From contig NZ_BOMV01000097.1 of the NCBI RefSeq assembly GCF_016862375.1, positions 26,119-90,118 of the forward strand: DNA of 64,000 nucleotides, in the 5' to 3' direction. This DNA is from Paractinoplanes rishiriensis. GTDB lineage: Bacteria; Actinomycetota; Actinomycetes; Mycobacteriales; Micromonosporaceae. The position numbers and the translations under genes are program-made. Positions 59,354 through 64,000 of this stretch are shown here, in pieces; the stretch's first letter is position 1, and each line of letters starts with the position of its first letter. Below the pieces are notes generated by a model. The model did no database searches, was not told where the DNA came from, and worked only from the letters and a program-made list of their open reading frames with translations.

Positions 59354-60697
59354 CTACCGTTGCCCCAGAGCCTGCAACCGGCGGAGCTCCTCCGGTGTGG
59401 ACTCGAGGTGGGCCACTGCGTACCGCAGGATCGGCGGGGCCATGATGGATGTGGCGACTGCGACAAGGACGACAATTGTATAGGCGGCGGCGCTGAGAAT
59501 ACCGACCCGCAGGCCGATCGAAGCGACGATGATCTCTACGACGCCGCGGGCGTTCAGGCCGGCGCCGAGCGCGACCGCCTCCCAGTGCCCGAGCCGGCCG
59601 AGACGAGCGCCGAGGTACGCGCCGGTGAACTTGCCGGCGATCGCAACCACCAGCACGCCGATCCCGGCGAGCAGCACGGCGGGCTGGGCCAGCGCCGACA
59701 GGTCCACCCGCAGGCCGGCGGTGGCCAGGAAGATCGGTGCGAACACCGACAGGACCGTGGTGCGCAGGGGCGCGAGCGGTGACCGGTAGCCTTCCGCGGG
59801 TGCCGGCAGCGTCTCCCGCGCCTGCTGTTCCGCCGTCCCGATCAGGATGCCCGCGATGAAGGCGCCGAAGACCGGCTCCAGGTGCAGCGCGTGGCTGCCG
59901 GCCGCGGCCAACAGGATGATCACCACGGCGGTGGCGGCGCTGGTGCCCGGCACGGTCGACCGGGCTGCCAGCTGCATGAGGAACTGGACGAGCGGGCGGC
60001 CCACGGTGAGCGCGACCGCGACGAACGCGAGGATGCTGGCCACCGAGAGCCCGGCCGCGCCCAGCGTGAGGCCGGTGGTGGCGAGGGCGGAGACGAGCGA
60101 CAACAGGAACCACGCGGCGGTGTCGTCGACCACCGCGGCGGTGACGATCAGCTGGCCGATGTTGCGGTGCAGCAGTCCCATGTCGGACAGCGTCTTCGCG
60201 ATCACCGGGATGGCGCTCACCGCCAGCGCGACGCCGATGAACAGCGCCAGCACGGTCCGGTCGGCCTGCTCGCCCCGGAACGTCTCGGGCAGCAGAAAAC
60301 CGGCACCCACCCCGAGCACCAGCGGGACGAGCAGGCCGCCGACGCTGACGGTCGCGGCGGTCAGGCCACGCTGCCGCAGCACCGTCCGGTCCAGGTGCAT
60401 GCCGGTCACGCCCACCAGCAGCAGCACACCCACCTGCGCCACCGCGTCCAGCATGAACGCCTGCTCGGGCCGGGACGGGAACAGCCAGCCCCAGAACCCG
60501 GGCGCGAGATAGCCGAGCAGGCTCGGCCCGAGCAGCACGCCGGTGAGCAGTTCCCCGGCCACGGCCGGCATGCCGAACCGGGCCGCGAGCCGGCCCATCA
60601 GCGTGGCCGTCGCCAGGAGCAGGCCCACCTGGAGCAGAAACAGCAGCAGCAGGTGGGCCGGCAGCGACGGCAGCGTGGCCGGCATGCTCAGCCCCAT
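59354..60697 (-). CDS. Cation/proton antiporter, CPA2 (KefB/NapA-like) family
   Basis: 447 aa with 12-13 hydrophobic helices. The start ATG 60697 overlaps the hydroxylase stop as TAATG; a longer frame reaching 61120 is an antisense shadow. CPA2 features: GMPAVAGELLTGVLLGPSLL, AVSAIPVIAKTLSDMG and VVDDTAAW (the ion-binding Asp pair), GLNARGVVEIIVA. It exchanges Na+ or K+ for H+. No C-terminal TrkA domains. Antiporters recur in peptide-antibiotic clusters, possibly as self-protection against membrane-active products; that link is inference. Confidence 0.92.
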   Translation of the reverse strand: MGLSMPATLPSLPAHLLLLFLLQVGLLLATATLMGRLAARFGMPAVAGELLTGVLLGPSLLGYLAPGFWGWLFPSRPEQAFMLDAVAQVGVLLLVGVTGMHLDRTVLRQRGLTAATVSVGGLLVPLVLGVGAGFLLPETFRGEQADRTVLALFIGVALAVSAIPVIAKTLSDMGLLHRNIGQLIVTAAVVDDTAAWFLLSLVSALATTGLTLGAAGLSVASILAFVAVALTVGRPLVQFLMQLAARSTVPGTSAATAVVIILLAAAGSHALHLEPVFGAFIAGILIGTAEQQARETLPAPAEGYRSPLAPLRTTVLSVFAPIFLATAGLRVDLSALAQPAVLLAGIGVLVVAIAGKFTGAYLGARLGRLGHWEAVALGAGLNARGVVEIIVASIGLRVGILSAAAYTIVVLVAVATSIMAPPILRYAVAHLESTPEELRRLQALGQR

Positions 60698-61728
60698 TAG
60701 GCGAACCGGCCGGCGGCCGCGGGCACGGTCGGCGAGCAGTCCTCGAGCCGGATCGGCTCGCCCATGGCCACCAGCGTCTTGCGGGTGCCGGTGAACGACT
60801 CCCGGCCGTGCGCCGAGAGCAGGTTGTCGACCATCATCACGTCGCCCGGCTGCCAGCTCTCCCGCCGGGTGGCGCGCTGGTAGGCCTGGTCGATCGTGGC
60901 CGATTCCTCCTCGGTCAGCGACGTTCCGTCGCCGAGGCGGGTGTCGAACGGCAGGCCGTCGTCGCCGTACATCTCGACCAGCGCGGTGCGGACCTCGGGC
61001 GCCAGCGACCACTTGCTCCAGAACACCACGTGGTTGAACCACACCTCGTCCCGGGTCACCGGGTGCTGGATGATCGCCGACCGGCGCTGCGAGGTGGCGA
61101 GCTGGTTGTCCGGCAGCCACTGGCTGGCCACCAGGTTGCGGTCGCAGTATGCCTCGACGTCCGCGCGCTGGTCGGTGCCGAACGCGGTGCTCCAGGGCAG
61201 GCCGATGCCGTTGCGGTAGTTGCGGTTGAGCAGCCAGCCGTGCTCCCGGAACCGGGCCACCAGCTCGGGCGGCAGCTCGGCCAGCACCTGCCGGACGTCG
61301 CCGACGGTGGTGGCGCCGCCGGTGGTGGCGGCGTCGATCGAGCAGAAGATGAGGACGCCGGGGAAATCGAGCGTGTAGCTGTTCTCGTTGTGCAGGCGGA
61401 TGGTCTGCGCGGCCGGGAAGTCGGTGGACGAGAAGACGTCGTCACCGAAGTCGCTGCGCGGTGTCGCCTGTTCCCGGTACGACGTGCGGGCCGCCAGCAG
61501 AAGGTCGCGTACCCGGCCGAAATCGGCCGCCGACCCGACGGGCAGGCCCCGGATCAGGATGTGCCCGTGGACGTACAGATCCTTGCGTACATCGTCGCGA
61601 ACCTCGGTGAGCCAGCCCTCGGCGGCTGCGAGATCCGGCAGGGCGGGAGCGCGCAGAACCGGCGGCCGGCCGTCGGCAAGTTCGTATTCGAGAGCCGTCG
61701 AAAGCTGTGACACAAATCGCATCGTCAT
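60697..61728 (-). CDS. Fe(II)/2-oxoglutarate hydroxylase, TauD/SyrP/AsnO-like
   Basis: 343 aa. The iron site reads HNE (His113, Glu115 in RLHNENSYTLDFPG) with the distal His307 (NLLSAHGRESFTG) and the 2-oxoglutarate Arg in GTRKTLV. An HxE rather than HxD facial triad is typical of AsnO and VioC, and the HNExS segment also recalls SyrP, which beta-hydroxylates aspartate on an NRPS. It should hydroxylate an amino acid, free or carrier-bound. First gene of the six-gene operon and divergent from the NRPS gene, so a tailoring role in the cluster is likely. Ribosome-binding site AGGAAGGG lies about 12 nt before the ATG. Confidence 0.9.
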   Translation of the reverse strand: MTMRFVSQLSTALEYELADGRPPVLRAPALPDLAAAEGWLTEVRDDVRKDLYVHGHILIRGLPVGSAADFGRVRDLLLAARTSYREQATPRSDFGDDVFSSTDFPAAQTIRLHNENSYTLDFPGVLIFCSIDAATTGGATTVGDVRQVLAELPPELVARFREHGWLLNRNYRNGIGLPWSTAFGTDQRADVEAYCDRNLVASQWLPDNQLATSQRRSAIIQHPVTRDEVWFNHVVFWSKWSLAPEVRTALVEMYGDDGLPFDTRLGDGTSLTEEESATIDQAYQRATRRESWQPGDVMMVDNLLSAHGRESFTGTRKTLVAMGEPIRLEDCSPTVPAAAGRFA

Positions 61729-62237
61729 GGGTGCGAGGCCCTTCCTGAGATGTCAACTGCCGGCCGGCCCGGTGACACGGGTGGAGCCGGCAACATGCCG
61801 GCCGGGCGGGATGGAGAGATGACGAACAGACGACGGTCGATGCTTACGGCGGACACGTCAGGGTGACCGGCCGGGCGTCGCCGCGGTCGGGGCTGCTGTG
61901 GGCAGGGTCGATCGACGGCTCGGCCGGCTGGACGGCCGGCGGCCGAAAACGATCGATTGTGTGGTATCCGGCCGTACTCAGCCGTAGGCGCTCATGGTTA
62001 TTTCCCCCGTGGTCATATGAGCCATGGCGCGTCGTTTTGGATGTCGAAACGCGCTCGGTGCCGGAGCATAGCGGAAGAAGTCGACCGCGTGTGACCGCCG
62101 GTTCGCGGTTGTCTGCAAAGTCCGGTTTGGACTGTCGACACATGCAATTCAAACATTCATGGTTGACAACCGGCCTTGTGTTCCCGTTGTTCGGTGCCGT
62201 AGCCTTCCGACCGACCAACTACGGGGGAGGTCCAAAC
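61729..62237. other. Divergent regulatory region between the hydroxylase operon and the peptide/NRPS side
   Basis: About 510 bases with visibly lower GC than the flanks, without a recognised gene. It holds the minus-strand short-ORF region (61844-61983) and, on the plus strand, a TTGACA hexamer at 62163-62168 that could be a -35 for the 26-codon ORF, though no good -10 follows at the expected spacing. Both transcription units must start here. Confidence 0.5.
61844..61983 (-). other. Possible decayed or frameshifted short ORF upstream of the hydroxylase
   Basis: A minus-strand frame ending at 61844 is open, has high GC3 and reads as a Pro-rich peptide (HTIDRFRPPAVQPAEPSIDP, ending TLTCPP). 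It lacks a start codon. The only good start nearby, an ATG behind GGGGGAA at about 62000, opens another frame that stops after MSAYG. Either a frameshift separates them or neither is a real gene. Confidence 0.25.
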
Positions 62238-62318
62238 ATGAATAACTTTTTCCAGAATGACAGTCGGCGATGTTGTGTGCGAGGTGCGGCCCCAATGGGT
62301 GGCCGACCGGTCTGCTGA
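62238..62318 (+). CDS. 26-aa cysteine-containing peptide (leader peptide or peptide precursor)
   Basis: ATG 62238 has a very strong ribosome-binding site, GGGGGAGG, 7 nt upstream, the best in this region. The product begins MNNFFQNDS, has SRRCCVRG in the middle, and ends in Cys just before TGA; three cysteines in 26 residues. It precedes a 419-nt structured leader and the NRPS gene in the same direction. The Cys-Cys pair behind Arg-Arg recalls actinobacterial attenuator leader peptides; a ribosomal peptide precursor is the alternative, but no modifying enzyme is adjacent. Confidence 0.5.
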   Translation: MNNFFQNDSRRCCVRGAAPMGGRPVC

Positions 62319-62737
62319 CCGTCGTCTTTGCGGCCGGGTGCACCGGCCAGATCCTCCTGCGCTCCCTGTCAGTGGACAGGTGCCGGCCGTCGAGCTGAGG
62401 TATTTCCGCAGTTCACAGCCTGCCTAGGGTGCGCCGCCGGCCGGGTTCCGCTGCCGGTACGTGAGCGTGAGGGGTCATCGTCATCGGCGTTTCCCGCGTG
62501 GCTGAAGTCCGGTCGGAGAGCCTCGCAGCCGGCTAATGGTAATACGTTTCGGCTGCCTGCGCTTATGCGTTCCGGCGGAGTCGCGCAATAACCCGACACG
62601 TGTGCAGTGGTGTATTTGCGCTGCGCGGAAACAGCAGCCTATAAGGACGAGCGCTGCTGTGTTCGTCGTATTCGGCACTGTTGTGTATCGCTCGACTTGC
62701 GACGTGAAAACGCGTCTCGACATACGGATGGGTAGCC
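62319..62737 (+). other. Structured leader between the 26-aa ORF and the NRPS gene
   Basis: Lower-GC stretch of about 420 bases with three clean inverted repeats: GGCCGG/CCGGCC (62332-62348), CCTGTC/GACAGG (62365-62380) and ACAGCAGC/GCTGCTGT (62631-62660), the last enclosing AAGGA. A 28-codon ORF from GTG 62659 ends at 62745, overlapping the NRPS TTG. No recognised gene. The features fit a 5' regulatory leader. Confidence 0.45.
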
Positions 62738-64000
62738 TTGTTTGAGGACAACACGCCAGGCCGGAGTCTCACACCCGCTCAGCTGGGCGTATGGGTAGGT
62801 CAGGAGCTCGATCCGGACAGCCCCGGCTACAACTGTGGCGTCCGGATCGCCTTTGCCGGGCGGCTCGACGCCAAACTGCTCCAGCAGGCGCTGAATGAGG
62901 TCGTCGCCGAGACCGAAGCACTGCGACTCCGGTTCACCGAGCGCGGGGGCGCGGTGACCCAGTACGTCGACGAGCTGGTTGGTGACGTCCCGCTGACCGT
63001 GGTCGACCTCGGCGGCGAGCCCGACCCGGACGCCGCGGCCGCTGCCTGGATGCAGCGCGATCTGGCGGTCCCGGTCGACCTGCGGCACGACCCGCTGTTC
63101 ACCCACGTGCTGTTCGAGCTGCCCGCCGACCGTTGTGTGTTGTATTTGCGCTACCACCACATCGTCCTCGACGGCTACGGCCAGGCGCTGTACGTCAACC
63201 GCCTGGCCGAGGTGTACTCGGCCCTGGTGGACGGCCTCGACCGCGGGCCCGGCCGGTTCCGGGCGCTGGCCGTGGTGGCCGGCGACGACGAGGCCTACCC
63301 GGCGTCCGCCCGGCACGAGCGGGACCGCGCCTACTGGCTGACCGCCTTCGTCGACCAGCCGGAACCGACCACCCTGGCCGGCCGCAGCCTGCCACCGGCC
63401 GGCGGCCGGCTGCGCCGCACCGCCGCGCTCGACGCCGCACACCGCGACGGCCTGGTCGCGCTCGCCCGCAAACACCACACTCGCTGGTCGTTGGTGATCG
63501 TTGCGGTCGTCGCCGCCTACCTGCGGCGGATGACGTCAACAGACGACATCGTGGTGGGTCTGCCGGTCACCGGACGCACCACACCCGCCGCGACCTTCAC
63601 CCCTAACCTGATGGTCAACGAGCTGCCGCTGCGGCTGTCGGTGACGCCGACGACCACCCTGGGAACGCTGCTTGACCAGACCGTCGAGCGGGCCACCCGG
63701 CTGCTGACCCACCAGCGCTACCGCAGCGAGACCCTGCACCGCGAACTCGGCCTGTCCGGCAGCGACCGCACGCTGACGCCGACCATGGTCAACGTCCTGG
63801 GCTTCGAGCGCTCGACCACGTTCGGCGCGCTCGACGGCGAGGCCGACCAGCTCTCCACCGGTCCGATCCGGGACCTGTCGGTGAGCGTGTACGGCAGCCC
63901 GGACGGCACCGGCATCCGGTTCGTCCTGGACGCCCACCCCGGTCTCTACGACGAGGCAACCGTCGCCGCCCACCTGGACCGCCTGCTGCGTCTGCTCGGT
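62738..64000 (+). CDS. Nonribosomal peptide synthetase, N-terminal condensation domain (partial at window edge)
   Basis: Open to the window end; 421 codons visible. The frame is closed upstream by TGA at 62705, and the only plausible start in it is TTG 62738 with a GGATGG-like site before it. Residues about 13-420 are one condensation domain: LTPAQLGVWVGQELDPDSPG at the start, catalytic YHHIVLDGYG (HHxxxDG, His140-His141 to Asp145), and a floor-loop/latch region ending LDAHPGLYD. Sequence style recalls EntF-type condensation domains. As the first domain is C rather than A, this module should accept an acyl or peptidyl chain from elsewhere. Adenylation and carrier domains must lie beyond the window. 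Confidence 0.93.
   Translation, partial: MFEDNTPGRSLTPAQLGVWVGQELDPDSPGYNCGVRIAFAGRLDAKLLQQALNEVVAETEALRLRFTERGGAVTQYVDELVGDVPLTVVDLGGEPDPDAAAAAWMQRDLAVPVDLRHDPLFTHVLFELPADRCVLYLRYHHIVLDGYGQALYVNRLAEVYSALVDGLDRGPGRFRALAVVAGDDEAYPASARHERDRAYWLTAFVDQPEPTTLAGRSLPPAGGRLRRTAALDAAHRDGLVALARKHHTRWSLVIVAVVAAYLRRMTSTDDIVVGLPVTGRTTPAATFTPNLMVNELPLRLSVTPTTTLGTLLDQTVERATRLLTHQRYRSETLHRELGLSGSDRTLTPTMVNVLGFERSTTFGALDGEADQLSTGPIRDLSVSVYGSPDGTGIRFVLDAHPGLYDEATVAAHLDRLLRLLG

Noticed and set aside
59354..61120. 588-aa version of the antiporter
   Set aside because: The first 141 residues are antisense to the hydroxylase gene; the hydrophobic antiporter start fits ATG 60697 with a TAATG overlap.
62536..62745. 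69-codon plus-strand ORF just before the NRPS gene
   Set aside because: No ribosome-binding site at its ATG, Cys/Arg-rich random-looking sequence, and it crosses the hairpin; only its last part (from GTG 62659) is kept as a possible coupling ORF.
62639..63478. Minus-strand ORF opposite the NRPS condensation domain
   Set aside because: The plus strand encodes an HHxxxDG condensation domain over the same bases; the minus translation is shadow-like.
1..64000. CRISPR arrays, insertion sequences, prophage or tRNA genes
   Set aside because: No regularly spaced direct repeats, transposase or integrase motifs, phage structural genes, or tRNA-like cloverleaf sequences were noticed by eye; a tRNAscan or IS search could still reveal something short.

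Overview
The window is GC-rich throughout, with dense, strongly GC3-biased genes, ATGA/TAATG overlaps and frequent GTG or TTG starts. Its content (Mrp antiporter operon, CtaD, SARP/BTAD regulator, CebR-type box, ROK and LacI regulators, plant-polysaccharide enzymes, NRPS cluster) points to a filamentous soil or plant-associated actinomycete, most likely Micromonosporaceae (Actinoplanes-like). That assignment is inference. I see no tRNA, rRNA, CRISPR array, transposase or prophage gene.

Layout. 0-5.3 kb: end of a sugar ABC importer (two permeases) with a ROK regulator, then a secreted M14 carboxypeptidase and a secreted seven-repeat beta-propeller. 5.3-19.7 kb: energy and stress block with ctaD, a PucR-type regulator, a CBS-BON protein, a TraR/DksA-like protein behind an intrinsic terminator, an actin-fold protein, the mnhA-G Na+/H+ antiporter operon, a tandem universal stress protein, and a VOC/MarR divergent pair. 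19.7-33 kb: carbohydrate block with a GH94 cellobiose-phosphorylase-like gene under a perfect CebR-type box, an FAD amine oxidase, a sugar ABC operon with a readable promoter and operator, a GH5 enzyme, a DHA2 exporter and a PL3 pectate lyase. 33-37 kb: a BTAD/AAA/TPR regulator and a hemerythrin protein that converge on a shared perfect palindrome.

37.2-48.4 kb is the most unusual part. Five minus-strand genes with short gaps may form one unit: a secreted BNR-type propeller, a LacI regulator, a LacI-like protein with no DNA-binding domain, a single polypeptide joining an ECF sigma factor to an HxxxCxxC zinc motif, a membrane anchor, a GH43-like propeller and an AbfB arabinose-binding domain, and a 1753-aa kinase-ATPase-GAF-GGDEF protein. 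The simplest reading is a sensory locus that passes a plant-glycan (perhaps arabinan) signal to transcription and c-di-GMP. 48.5-55.2 kb: two paralogous subtilases with Trp-rich C-terminal repeats flank a GGDEF-STAND-TPR fusion.

55.2-64 kb: left edge of a nonribosomal-peptide cluster. A six-gene minus-strand operon (SyrP/AsnO-like hydroxylase, CPA2 antiporter, response regulator, histidine kinase, P450, small HTH protein) ends at a strong terminator at 55.23-55.27 kb. Divergent to it are a 26-codon cysteine-containing ORF with a strong ribosome-binding site, a structured leader, and an NRPS gene whose condensation domain runs off the window.
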